The notes below the pieces were generated by a model. It saw nothing but the letters and a program-made list of their open reading frames with translations. It had not been told where the DNA came from and ran no database searches. Below are positions 28,272-36,420 of a stretch of 64,000 bases of DNA, piece by piece. This stretch comes from Gluconacetobacter tumulicola (lineage in GTDB: Bacteria; Pseudomonadota; Alphaproteobacteria; Acetobacterales; Acetobacteraceae). The DNA is taken from assembly GCF_014174215.1 (NCBI RefSeq), contig NZ_JABEQL010000011.1, positions 1 to 64,000 of the forward strand, written 5' to 3'. Positions within the stretch are counted from its first letter, which is position 1. Each line of letters starts with the position of its first letter. A program made the translations under genes and the position numbers.

Positions 28272-29527
28272 CAGGCGTCCTTGACCGGCTTGTGCGGCAG
28301 TTGCACGTCGCGGCCGGTCAGCATCATGTTCCAGTAAAGCTGCGGGAACAGTTTCGTCTTGAGGAACCAGGCGAAGCGGCTGGGCTTGCGCTGGTCGTAA
28401 TGGAAGCTGGGGGCCGGCACGCCGCCATAGAGGAATTCCGCCAGCACCACCCGCCCGTAGGACACGGTCAGCGGGCAGGCGCCATAGCCGTCATACGCCC
28501 CCGCCAGCGGGCGGCCGTCGAGCGAGGCCAGCAGGTTCTCGACCACCACCGGCGCCTGGGCGCGGGCGGCGGCGGCCGTCTTGGCATTGCTGGTGCCGAT
28601 GACGTCGCCCAGGCCGAACACGGTGTCGAAACGGACATGACGCAGGGTGGTGGCATCGACATCCAGCCAGCCGGCTTCGTTGACCAGCGGGCTGGACTTG
28701 ATGAAGTCCGGCGCGCTCTGCGGCGGGGTGACATGCAGCATGTCGAAGCTGCGCGTGACCATGCTGCTGCTGCCGTCGGGTGCGGTGACGGCGAAGGTCG
28801 CCACGCGCTTCGGCCCGTCGACCGCCACCAGATTATGCTTGAGATGCAGGTCGATGCCGTAATAGTCGATGGCATCCTGCAGCGACGGCACGAAATATTT
28901 CACGCCGAACAGCGCATCGCCTGCCACATCGAATTCCACCTTCATGCGGCTCAGCACGCCCTCGCGCCGCCAGTGGTCGGAGGCCAGATAGGCGATCTTC
29001 TGCGGTGCACCGGCGCATTTGATGGGCATGGGAGGCTGGGTGAACAGCGCCGTCCCGCCCTTGAGCGACTGGATGCAGGCCCAGGTATATTCGACCGTGT
29101 CGCGCGAATAATTGCTGCACACGCCGTTGCGGCCCAGCGTGTCCACCAGGCCGTCGATCTTGCCCCAATCCAGCTGCAGGCCGGGACAGACCACCAGGCG
29201 GCGATAACCGATACGCCGGCCGTCGGTCAGGGTGACGATATTCTCTTCCGGGGTGAAGGAGGCGACGGCCGCCCGCAGCCAGCGTACCCCCTTGGGGATC
29301 AGCCCGCCTTCCTGCCGCAGCGTGTCCTTGAGGGCCATGACGCCGGCCCCCACCAATGTCCATCCGGGCTGGTAGGCATGGGTGGTGGCGGGGTCGATGA
29401 CCGCGATCGACAGGTTGGGCCGCGCACGACGCAGGCGCGCGGCGACGGTCAGGCCCGCCGCCCCACCGCCGACGATGACGACGGTAAAGCGGTCGCTGTC
29501 CGGAATATCCGTCTGGATCGGGGCCAT
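28271..29527 (-). CDS. Sulfide:quinone oxidoreductase-like FAD flavoprotein
   Basis: A 418-residue two-dinucleotide-binding flavoprotein. The N-terminal FAD loop is VVIVGGGAAGLTVAARL; THAYQPGWTLVGAG and VCPGLQLDW are typical of SQR/FCSD proteins, and cysteines in GVCSNYS and PIKCAGAP are placed as in sulfide:quinone oxidoreductases that oxidise sulfide at the membrane. GLGDVIGTSNAKTAAAARAQ is the second flavin-contact motif. AAGGAGA precedes the ATG. It is probably co-transcribed with hepT-mntA downstream. It could also be a related NADH dehydrogenase, but the cysteines argue for SQR. Confidence 0.82.
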   Translation of the reverse strand: MAPIQTDIPDSDRFTVVIVGGGAAGLTVAARLRRARPNLSIAVIDPATTHAYQPGWTLVGAGVMALKDTLRQEGGLIPKGVRWLRAAVASFTPEENIVTLTDGRRIGYRRLVVCPGLQLDWGKIDGLVDTLGRNGVCSNYSRDTVEYTWACIQSLKGGTALFTQPPMPIKCAGAPQKIAYLASDHWRREGVLSRMKVEFDVAGDALFGVKYFVPSLQDAIDYYGIDLHLKHNLVAVDGPKRVATFAVTAPDGSSSMVTRSFDMLHVTPPQSAPDFIKSSPLVNEAGWLDVDATTLRHVRFDTVFGLGDVIGTSNAKTAAAARAQAPVVVENLLASLDGRPLAGAYDGYGACPLTVSYGRVVLAEFLYGGVPAPSFHYDQRKPSRFAWFLKTKLFPQLYWNMMLTGRDVQLPHKPVKDA

Positions 29528-29628
29528 GGATGTCTCCTTACGCTGGTATCCGTACGGAGGCCGATCCTAGTCTCTTGCCTGCGAAGTGCGTAGGCGAATT
29601 TCGGAGGTCAGCCGGACGGCTGGCAGGA

Positions 29629-29871
29629 TCATTCCTTGTCCTTGAACCAGACTTCGACCGGGCCCTGGAGCTTGATCGTCATCGGGTTGCCGCGCCGGTC
29701 CGTCGTCCGGCCGACGGCCAGCCGCACCCAGCCCTCGCTGATGCAATATTCCTCGACATTCGTTTTCTCGACCCCCTTGAAGCGCACGCCGATCCCGCGT
29801 TCCAGCAGGGCTGCATTGTGGAACGGGCTTTCGGTATTGGCGGACAGGCGATCGGGGGGCGTATCACTCAT
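29629..29871 (-). CDS. DUF3297 family protein
   Basis: An 80-residue soluble protein. NAALLERGIGVRFKGVEKTNVEEYC and the closing KLQGPVEVWFKD match the small DUF3297 family, which has no known function. A CCCTCCG-type spacer weakens the ribosome site call, but GGTCCCTCC precedes the ATG. It lies 101 bp upstream of the SQR gene and is divergent from the Bcr/CflA exporter. Confidence 0.75.
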   Translation of the reverse strand: MSDTPPDRLSANTESPFHNAALLERGIGVRFKGVEKTNVEEYCISEGWVRLAVGRTTDRRGNPMTIKLQGPVEVWFKDKE

Positions 29872-30069
29872 CGGAGGGACCTTATGCGGAGTGGTTTACA
29901 GGCGCTGAGACAGCGGAGGTGACATAGCGGGTCGCGGCCGCCAATCCAACCGCCGGCGCGTGTCTGCCATGTCTCTGCGCGGCGTCACGTGTGCCGAATG
30001 CAATGGACATGCAGCGCGGAAACCGTGACATACGGTCCCCTTGCCATTCGGGTTCACGGCGCATTCCCC

Positions 30070-31320
30070 ATGTCGTTTTCCAGTTCCTCCTCCTCCCTTG
30101 CCTATCGCCATCGCATTCCCGTCGGTTCGCTGCCCGCGTGGCTGGTGATCCTGCTGGGACTGGTGACGGCGATCGGACCGTTGGCGACCGACATGTACCT
30201 GCCGGCCTTTCCGGCGGTGGACAGCGAACTGGGCGGTGGCCCCGGATCGGCGCAGATCACGCTGGCGGCGTGGTTCGCGGGGTTGGCGATCGGGCAGTTC
30301 TCGCAGGGGCCGCTGTCGGACCGGCTGGGGCGGCGCGTGCCGCTGCTGGGCGGACTGACGCTGTTCAGCATCGCCTCGGCCGGCTGCGCGCTCTCGGCGG
30401 ATTATCACATGTTCTGCATCTGGCGCTTTCTGGCGGCGCTGGGCGGATCGGCCGGCGTCGTGGTGCCGCGCGCGATCGTGCGCGACATCGCGACCGGCGC
30501 CCAGGGGGCGCGGATCATGGCCCAGCTGACCCTGGTGTTCGGCCTGATGCCGATCCTGGCGCCCAGCCTGGGCAGCCTGGTACTGTCGGTCGGCCACTGG
30601 CGCTGGATCTTCTGGTTCGCGACCCTCTATGGCGTGCTGGGCGTGGTGGCCATTGCCTGGACCCTGCCGGACACATTGCCGCGCGAGCGGCGCATCGCGC
30701 TGTCGGTCACGACCGTGCTGTGGCGCTATGTGGGCATCGCGCGGGAGCCGATGTTCCTCTCGGCGGCGCTGCTGCTGGGGTTCTCGGCCTTTGTGATGTT
30801 TGCCTACCTGGCCAGCGCGCCGATCCTGTTCGAACAGATCCTGTCCTTCACCCCGCAGCAATTCGGCCTGTTCTTCGGCATGAATGCCGCGCTGTTCATC
30901 GCCGGCGCCCAGATCAACGGCCGGCTGGTCCACCGGATCGCGCCGCATGTGCTGATGCAGCGCGGCGTGGTGGCGATCACGCTGTCGGGGGGGCTGTTCC
31001 TGATCCTGTCCATTGCCGGCCTTGCCGGACCGCGCCACCCGTTTCTGGTCTGCGCCATGATCGGGCTGATCACCGGCTCGCTGGGCTTCGTCAACCCAAA
31101 TGCCACGGTGCTGGCCTTTACCCGGCATGGGCACCATGCCGGCAGCGCCTCGGCGCTGCTGGGCACCCTGCAATTCACCATCGGATCGCTGAGCGGCGTG
31201 CTGTTGGGCTATCTGCCGCTGGGCAGCGCCGTGCCGGTGGCCGCCACGATGACGGGTGGCATTGCCGGCATGCTGGCCTGCATGCTGTGGCACCGGCAGC
31301 ACGCCGCCGCCGCGGAGTGA
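30070..31320 (+). CDS. Bcr/CflA-family multidrug MFS transporter
   Basis: A 416-residue twelve-helix proton antiporter. The first helix ends in the family's IGPLATDMYLPAFPAV; the MFS loop is GPLSDRLGRRVPLL, and WRFLAALGGSAGVVVPRAIVRDI is the antiporter motif C region. GHWRWIFW is also typical of Bcr/CflA. Start at 30070; the frame is open upstream but not conserved. Substrate cannot be predicted. Confidence 0.88.
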   Translation: MSFSSSSSSLAYRHRIPVGSLPAWLVILLGLVTAIGPLATDMYLPAFPAVDSELGGGPGSAQITLAAWFAGLAIGQFSQGPLSDRLGRRVPLLGGLTLFSIASAGCALSADYHMFCIWRFLAALGGSAGVVVPRAIVRDIATGAQGARIMAQLTLVFGLMPILAPSLGSLVLSVGHWRWIFWFATLYGVLGVVAIAWTLPDTLPRERRIALSVTTVLWRYVGIAREPMFLSAALLLGFSAFVMFAYLASAPILFEQILSFTPQQFGLFFGMNAALFIAGAQINGRLVHRIAPHVLMQRGVVAITLSGGLFLILSIAGLAGPRHPFLVCAMIGLITGSLGFVNPNATVLAFTRHGHHAGSASALLGTLQFTIGSLSGVLLGYLPLGSAVPVAATMTGGIAGMLACMLWHRQHAAAAE

Positions 31321-31399
31321 CCGGCGCGTTTGAAGCGGAGGGCGATATATTGCATTGCACAATTTCCTTGACTCGGGCCGTCCTCACGATCATGAGATA

Positions 31400-31482
31400 G
31401 AGTCGAAGCAGTATTTGGTACGCGCTTCATGGACGTTTCCTCCCTAAACTACGGCGGCGCGCTTCGGTGCGCCGTTTTTTTT
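31400..31482 (+). ncRNA. Alpha-r8 (MmgR/suhB-type) trans-acting sRNA
   Basis: A short intergenic transcript unit. It contains the ten-base motif UUUCCUCCCU at 31436-31445, which I know as the ultraconserved single-stranded motif of the alphaproteobacterial alpha-r8 family, followed by a strong terminator (stem 31455-31474 with a UUCG loop, then eight T). A CTTGAC -35 box at 31367-31372 lies upstream, with no clear -10. The transcript start is inferred from the family size of about 80 nt. Such sRNAs are thought to block ribosome sites by their CCUCC motif. Confidence 0.75.
31455..31482 (+). terminator. Rho-independent terminator of the alpha-r8 sRNA
   Basis: Eight-base-pair stem CGGCGCGC/GTGCGCCG (one G-U pair) closed by a UUCG tetraloop and followed by T at 31475-31482. 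It is the clearest intrinsic terminator in the window. Confidence 0.9.
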
Positions 31483-31595
31483 GGCGGTGCCTGCCTTGCC
31501 CTTCCTTTGACGCGCCGGCCCTGCCGCGCTACGGCAGAAGACATGATGGATCGATCCGCCCATGTTGTCCGGCCGGCCGGCCGGTTGCGCCACGC

Positions 31596-32381
31596 GTGAA
31601 CGCCGTGCTCGATTTCATCGCGGCGCTGGGACGTGCCGCCTTGAACCTGGTCCGGACCGCCGGCGCCCTGACCCTGTTCGGCCTGACGGCCCTGTCGCAT
31701 CTGGTCCGGCCGCCCTTCTACTGGCGGATCTTCTTTGGCGCGCTGATCGAGATCGGCTTCTTCTCGCTGCCGGTGGTGGCGCTGACGGCGCTGTTTTCGG
31801 GCGGGGTGATCGCGCTGCAATCCTATACCGGCTTCGCCCAGTATCATGCCCAGGGTGCGATCGCCGGCATCGTCGTGCTGGCCGTTACCCGTGAACTGGG
31901 GCCGGTGATGGCCGGGCTGATGGTGGCCGGACGGGTGGGGGCGGCGATGGCCGCCGAAATCGGCACCATGCGCGTGACCGACCAGATCGATGCCCTGACG
32001 ACCCTGTCGACCAACCCGATGAAATATCTGGTCACGCCCCGGCTGCTGGCCGGCACGATCGCCCTGCCCTGCCTGGTCCTGGTGGCGGACATGCTGGGTG
32101 TGATGGGCGGTTTCATCGTATCGGTCGTCAAGCTCGATTTCTCGGCGCCGGCCTATATTGCCGCGACATTCGCGGCGGTGAAGACGATCGATGTCACCGT
32201 GGGGCTGGCCAAGGCGGCGGTGTTCGGCTTCCTGATCACGCTGATGGGTTGCTATCATGGCTATACCAGCCGTGGCGGCGCACAGGGCGTTGGGTCGGCC
32301 ACCACCGCCGCCGTCGTAGCGGCGTCGATCCTGCTGCTGGCATCCGATTACCTCCTGACCGACGTGTTCTTCTCGCAATGA
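31596..32381 (+). CDS. mlaE: MlaE-family ABC transporter permease
   Basis: A 261-residue inner-membrane permease of the MCE/Mla phospholipid transport system. YWRIFFGALIEIGFFSLPVVALTALFSGGVIALQ and the EAA-like ELGPVMAGLMVAGRVGAAMAAEIGTMRVTDQIDAL segment are diagnostic. I chose the GTG at 31596 as the start, because the open frame above it overlaps the sRNA terminator; the ribosome site is weak. It overlaps mlaF by four bases (ATGA). Its usual partner, the MCE protein MlaD, is not found downstream. Confidence 0.9.
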   Translation: MNAVLDFIAALGRAALNLVRTAGALTLFGLTALSHLVRPPFYWRIFFGALIEIGFFSLPVVALTALFSGGVIALQSYTGFAQYHAQGAIAGIVVLAVTRELGPVMAGLMVAGRVGAAMAAEIGTMRVTDQIDALTTLSTNPMKYLVTPRLLAGTIALPCLVLVADMLGVMGGFIVSVVKLDFSAPAYIAATFAAVKTIDVTVGLAKAAVFGFLITLMGCYHGYTSRGGAQGVGSATTAAVVAASILLLASDYLLTDVFFSQ

Positions 32382-33169
32382 TCCAATCCACGCCCAAGAT
32401 CCGCATTCGCGGCCTGTGCAAGGCATTCGGGCCCAAGATCGTTCTCGACGGGATCGACCTCGACGTCATGCCCGGGACCTCGATGGTGATCATCGGCGGG
32501 TCGGGCAGCGGCAAGTCGGTCCTGCTGCGCTGCATTCTGGGCCTGATCCCGGCCGATGCCGGCACGATCGAGATCGACGGCGTGAACGTGCTGACGCTGC
32601 CGCCCCGGCGGCGCGAGGAAGTGATCGAGACGATCGGCATGCTGTTCCAGAACGGGGCCCTGTTCGACAGCCTGAGTGTCTGGGAGAATGTCGCCTTCGG
32701 CCTGCTGGCCGCCGGCCGGCGGCATGGCAGGCGCCCCAGTCGCGCCGAGGCCCGCGCCACCGCCGGCCGGATGCTGGAACAGGTGGGGCTGGACCCGTCG
32801 GTCGGCGCGCTGTCGCCGGCCGAACTCTCGGGCGGTATGCAGAAGCGCGTGGGTCTGGCCCGGGCCATTGCCGGCCAGCCCGATATCCTGTTCTTCGACG
32901 AGCCGACCACCGGGCTGGACCCGATCATGGGTGCTGTGATTGACGGGCTGATCGTCGATTGCGTGCGCAAGCTGGGATCGACCGCGATCGCGATCACGCA
33001 CGACATGGCATCTGCCCAGCGCATCGGCGACCAGGCGGCCATGCTCTACAAGGGCAAGCTGATCTGGCAGGGGCCGGCAGCGTCGCTGCTGAACAGCGGC
33101 AACCCCATGGTGGACCAGTTTACCCATGGGCGGCGTGAAGGGCCGATCAGCATGGAGCTGCGGCGGTGA
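32378..33169 (+). CDS. mlaF: MlaF-family ABC transporter ATPase
   Basis: A 263-residue ATP-binding subunit. Walker A is IGGSGSGKSVLL, the signature is LSGGMQKRV, Walker B is ILFFDEPTTGLDP, and the switch His is in ITHDMASA. GMLFQNGALFDSLSVWENV is typical of MlaF. It should pair with MlaE to move phospholipids between membranes. A dispersed repeat starts five bases after the stop, where mlaD would be expected. Confidence 0.93.
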   Translation: MIQSTPKIRIRGLCKAFGPKIVLDGIDLDVMPGTSMVIIGGSGSGKSVLLRCILGLIPADAGTIEIDGVNVLTLPPRRREEVIETIGMLFQNGALFDSLSVWENVAFGLLAAGRRHGRRPSRAEARATAGRMLEQVGLDPSVGALSPAELSGGMQKRVGLARAIAGQPDILFFDEPTTGLDPIMGAVIDGLIVDCVRKLGSTAIAITHDMASAQRIGDQAAMLYKGKLIWQGPAASLLNSGNPMVDQFTHGRREGPISMELRR

Positions 33170-33173
33170 AGAG

Positions 33174-33295
33174 TTCTTCTTTTTCTGAAGGAAAAGAAGC
33201 AAAAAGACTTTTATCCGTTCAGGGGCATCGTATGTCCCCAGCGCGAGGCTGCTGAACGAATCAGAGTTTTTTGGTTCTTTTTTGCAAAAAAGAAC
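33174..33295. repeat. Dispersed three-hairpin repeat, copy B
   Basis: Inverted relative to copy A: the right hairpin (CTTCTTTTTCTGAAGG.../GAAAAGAAG) comes first, at about 33175-33199, and the left hairpin (GTTCTTTTTTGC/AAAAAAGAAC) last, near 33274-33295. The core holds GGGGCAT-CGTATG-TCCCC, a third hairpin. It separates mlaF from radA, which read in the same direction. End positions are accurate to about two bases. Confidence 0.85.
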
Positions 33296-33321
33296 AGACT
33301 TTCCTTCCTTCCGGAGTCACC

Positions 33322-34725
33322 GTGGCCCGCCGTCCCTCTGCCCATTATGTCTGCCAGTCCTGCGGCGCCGTCTTTCCCAAATGGGCTGGGCGGTGTGAAA
33401 GCTGCGGCGCATGGAACAGCATTGTCGAGGAGGCGGTGGAGCCTGCGGCCACCGGGGGCGCCGCGCCGCGTCGCGCCCGTGGGGCCAAGGTGGCGTTCGT
33501 CAGCCTGGCCGGCACCGCCGAGCCGCCGCCGCGCATCGGCACGCGGATGGCCGAACTGGACCGCGTGCTGGGCGGAGGGCTGGTGCCGGCCTCGGTCGTG
33601 CTGGTGGGCGGTGATCCGGGGATCGGCAAATCGACCCTGCTGTTGCAGGCGGCCTGTGCGCTGGCGGCCGCCGGCCGGCGGGTGAAATATATTTCGGGCG
33701 AAGAGGCAGTGGACCAGATCCGCCTGCGCGCGCGCCGGCTGGGGCTGGATGCGCCGGGGCTGGAGATTGCCGCCGCCATCAACGTGACCGACATTGCCGG
33801 CACGCTGGAAAGCGAACCCGACGTGGCGCTGGTCGTCATCGATTCCATCCAGACCATGTGGCTGGAATCGGTCGAAAGCGCGCCCGGTACGGTCAGCCAG
33901 GTGCGCGCCACCGCCTTCGAGCTGATCCGTCTGGCCAAGCAGCGGGGATTCAGCCTGATCCTGGTCGGGCATGTGACCAAGGAAGGCGCCCTGGCCGGCC
34001 CGCGCGTACTGGAGCACATGGTCGACGCGGTGATGTATTTCGAGGGCGATCGGGGCCACCAGTTCCGCATTCTGCGCGCGGCGAAGAACCGGTTCGGCGC
34101 GACGGACGAAATCGGGGTCTTCGCCATGACCGACCAGGGGCTGGTCGAGGTGCCGAACCCTTCCGCGCTGTTCCTGGCCGAACGGCGGGGGAATATCGCG
34201 GGGTCGGCGGTGTTTGCGGGGATCGAGGGCACGCGGCCGGTGCTGCTGGAAGTGCAGGCCCTGCTGTCGCCCAAATCGGGCGATTCCGCGCCGCGCCGCG
34301 CGGTGGTGGGTTGGGATACGTCGCGCCTGAACATGCTGCTGGCGGTGCTGGAAGCGCGGTGCGGGCTGAAGCTGCACGGCATGGACGTGCATCTGAACAT
34401 CGCGGGCGGCCTGCGCGTGCTGGAACCGGCGGCCGATCTGGCCGTGGCGGCGGCGCTGGTGTCGGCCGCCACCGGCAAGCCGACCCATGCCGGCGCCGTC
34501 TATTTCGGCGAGATCGGGCTGTCGGGCGAAATCCGGCAGGTGGCGCAGGTCGATGCGCGGCTGAAGGAGGCCCAGAAGCTGGGATTCGATGCCGCCTTCC
34601 TGCCCCGGCGCATCGCGCGCGGCAATACGCGGCTGGTCGCGCCCGAAGGGCTGCACCTGAATGAAATCGGCCATCTGGGCGATCTGGTGGCCCTGTTTGG
34701 CGGCACGGACGGCGAGGAGGCATGA
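33322..34725 (+). CDS. radA: DNA repair protein RadA
   Basis: RecA-like branch-migration helicase, 467 residues. It has an N-terminal zinc ribbon (CQSCG and CESCG around a KWAGR turn), Walker A GGDPGIGKSTLLLQ, the RadA signature KNRFGATDEIG, and a C-terminal Lon-protease-like domain from about residue 290. The GTG at 33322 has GGAG six bases before it; the frame above it runs through the repeat and is not conserved. It overlaps yigZ by four bases. Confidence 0.95.
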   Translation: MARRPSAHYVCQSCGAVFPKWAGRCESCGAWNSIVEEAVEPAATGGAAPRRARGAKVAFVSLAGTAEPPPRIGTRMAELDRVLGGGLVPASVVLVGGDPGIGKSTLLLQAACALAAAGRRVKYISGEEAVDQIRLRARRLGLDAPGLEIAAAINVTDIAGTLESEPDVALVVIDSIQTMWLESVESAPGTVSQVRATAFELIRLAKQRGFSLILVGHVTKEGALAGPRVLEHMVDAVMYFEGDRGHQFRILRAAKNRFGATDEIGVFAMTDQGLVEVPNPSALFLAERRGNIAGSAVFAGIEGTRPVLLEVQALLSPKSGDSAPRRAVVGWDTSRLNMLLAVLEARCGLKLHGMDVHLNIAGGLRVLEPAADLAVAAALVSAATGKPTHAGAVYFGEIGLSGEIRQVAQVDARLKEAQKLGFDAAFLPRRIARGNTRLVAPEGLHLNEIGHLGDLVALFGGTDGEEA

Positions 34726-35321
34726 GCGCCGACGGCCTGGTGATGCTGGCCGAATCTGCCCGCCTGGAACGGGACGTGCGCAAGAGCCTGTTCCTGGCGC
34801 AGGCCGCGCCGGTCACGACACCGGCCGAAGCCCTGGCCTTTGTCCGCGCCGTGTCGGACCTGGATGCCACCCATAATTGCTGGGCCTATCGCATCGGGCA
34901 GGATTATCGCAGCGACGATGATGGCGAGCCCGGCGGCACGGCCGGCCGGCCGATCCTGCAGGTGATCGACGGGCAGGGTTTCGACAATACCATCGTGGTG
35001 GTCACGCGCTGGTTCGGCGGCATCAAGCTGGGTGCGGGCGGGCTGGTCCGCGCCTATGGCGGCACGGCGGCGGAATGCCTGCGCCTGGCGCCGCGCGTGC
35101 CGATCGTGCGGCGCACACGCCTGGTCTTTCATTGCGGCTTCAGTGATCTGGCACTGTTGCAGGCGCGCCTGCCATCGCTGGATGCGGTGGTGGAGGAAGA
35201 GGCGTTCGACGCGGAGGGCGCCAGGCTGGTGATTGCGGTGCCCGAAGGGGAAAGGGACACTGCAACCGCCCGGATTGCCGATCTGACGCGGGGGCAGTCG
35301 GTTCCTCGGGCGGTGGAGTGA
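34722..35321 (+). CDS. YigZ/IMPACT family protein
   Basis: A 199-residue protein whose N-terminal half carries the family signature THNCWAYRIG, DDGEPGGTAGRPILQVI and VVVTRWFGGIKLGAGGLVRAYGG. The C-terminal 75 residues look like the ferredoxin-like DUF1949 region. The family is linked to translation control in eukaryotes; the bacterial role is not known. It starts inside the radA stop (ATGA), so it is translationally coupled to it. A repeat follows the stop by seven bases. Confidence 0.9.
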   Translation: MSADGLVMLAESARLERDVRKSLFLAQAAPVTTPAEALAFVRAVSDLDATHNCWAYRIGQDYRSDDDGEPGGTAGRPILQVIDGQGFDNTIVVVTRWFGGIKLGAGGLVRAYGGTAAECLRLAPRVPIVRRTRLVFHCGFSDLALLQARLPSLDAVVEEEAFDAEGARLVIAVPEGERDTATARIADLTRGQSVPRAVE

Positions 35322-35327
35322 AGGTCT

Positions 35328-35447
35328 CTTCTTTTTCTGAAGAAAAAGAAGCAAAAAGACTTTTATTCGTTTTGGGTCATTGCGTGTCCCTGGCGCCAAA
35401 CTCCTGAACGAATCAGAGTTTTTTCGTTCTTTTATGCAAAAAAGAAC
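35328..35447. repeat. Dispersed three-hairpin repeat, copy C
   Basis: Right hairpin at 35328-35351 (CTTCTTTTTCTGAAGAAAAAGAAG), left hairpin at 35426-35447 (GTTCTTTTATGCAAAAAAGAAC). The central hairpin is weaker than in copies B and F. It lies between the convergent yigZ and EamA genes, and the last 12 codons of the EamA gene fall inside it. Confidence 0.85.
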
Positions 35448-36315
35448 GAAAGCTCTCCGGGTTCATCCGGGCAAAGGTCACGAGATTGCCCAGCAGGACC
35501 AGCCCAACCCCTAGCGTCATGCCCGATGTCCACTGCGTGCCCTCGAACAGGATCGAGATCAGCAGGGCCACGACGGGAGACAGGATGGTGGTGTAGGCCG
35601 CGCGATCGGCGCCGATGCGGTGGACCAGATGCAGATAGGCCAGGAAGGCGACGACCGATCCGGGCAGGGCGAGATAGAGCAGGGCCGCGATCCAGGCCGG
35701 ATCGGTCGAGCCGGCCAGCGATTCCCCGCGGATCACCTGAAAGAGCCCCAGCACCGCGCAGCCCCAGAGCATGCCGCGAAAGACCGTGTTGGGCAGGTCC
35801 ACCCCCGCCATCGCCACACGGCGCGACAGGATATTGCCGCAGGAGAACAGGAAGGTCCCCGTCAGCGCCAGGGCCGCGCCGGTTTGCGAAATGCCGCCCA
35901 CGCCGCCCAGCCCGGTCAGGCATGCGACGCCGCCGATGGCGATACAGCCGCCGGCAAGGCTGCGGGCGCTGGGACGCAGGCGGAAGAACAGCCACTGGTT
36001 CAAGGTGTTGAACAGAGTCGCCACGCTGAAGATCACCGAGACGGTGCCGCTGGCCAGATACGTCTCGGACGCGTAGATCGCCAGGAAATTGCATGAGAAC
36101 ATGCACGCCCCCATCGGGGCCAGCCACAGATGCGTCCGCCATGCGACCGGGCGCAGCCGGCCGGACAGGAAGAGCCACGCGCCCATAGCCGCCGAAGCGA
36201 TCAGGAACCGCCAGAAGATCGCCGTCCCCGGGACGGTAACGCCGACCTGCACATGGATGGCGAACCAGGTCGTGCCCCAGATCACCACGACACATAAAAA
36301 CAGCAAGCCCAGCAT
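35413..36315 (-). CDS. EamA-family (DMT superfamily) exporter
   Basis: A 300-residue protein with ten hydrophobic segments arranged as two EamA repeats. It begins MLGLLFLCVVVIWGTTWFAI, where WGTTW is typical, and the second repeat contains ALPGSVVAFLAYLHLVHRIGA. GAGAGGGGA precedes the ATG at 36315. The last residues SFRSFLHKRTKKL are encoded by the dispersed repeat, so the natural C-terminus has been replaced or extended. Substrate unknown. Confidence 0.87.
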   Translation of the reverse strand: MLGLLFLCVVVIWGTTWFAIHVQVGVTVPGTAIFWRFLIASAAMGAWLFLSGRLRPVAWRTHLWLAPMGACMFSCNFLAIYASETYLASGTVSVIFSVATLFNTLNQWLFFRLRPSARSLAGGCIAIGGVACLTGLGGVGGISQTGAALALTGTFLFSCGNILSRRVAMAGVDLPNTVFRGMLWGCAVLGLFQVIRGESLAGSTDPAWIAALLYLALPGSVVAFLAYLHLVHRIGADRAAYTTILSPVVALLISILFEGTQWTSGMTLGVGLVLLGNLVTFARMNPESFRSFLHKRTKKL

Positions 36316-36420
36316 GGGGTCCCCTCTCCGAAAAACTGTCATCCTGTCCGGGCGGCCATCATCGCCGCGCGGGGGTCATCATCGTGCTGGGGCGTGTCGG
36401 GACATGCGGGTCGCCGTCAC

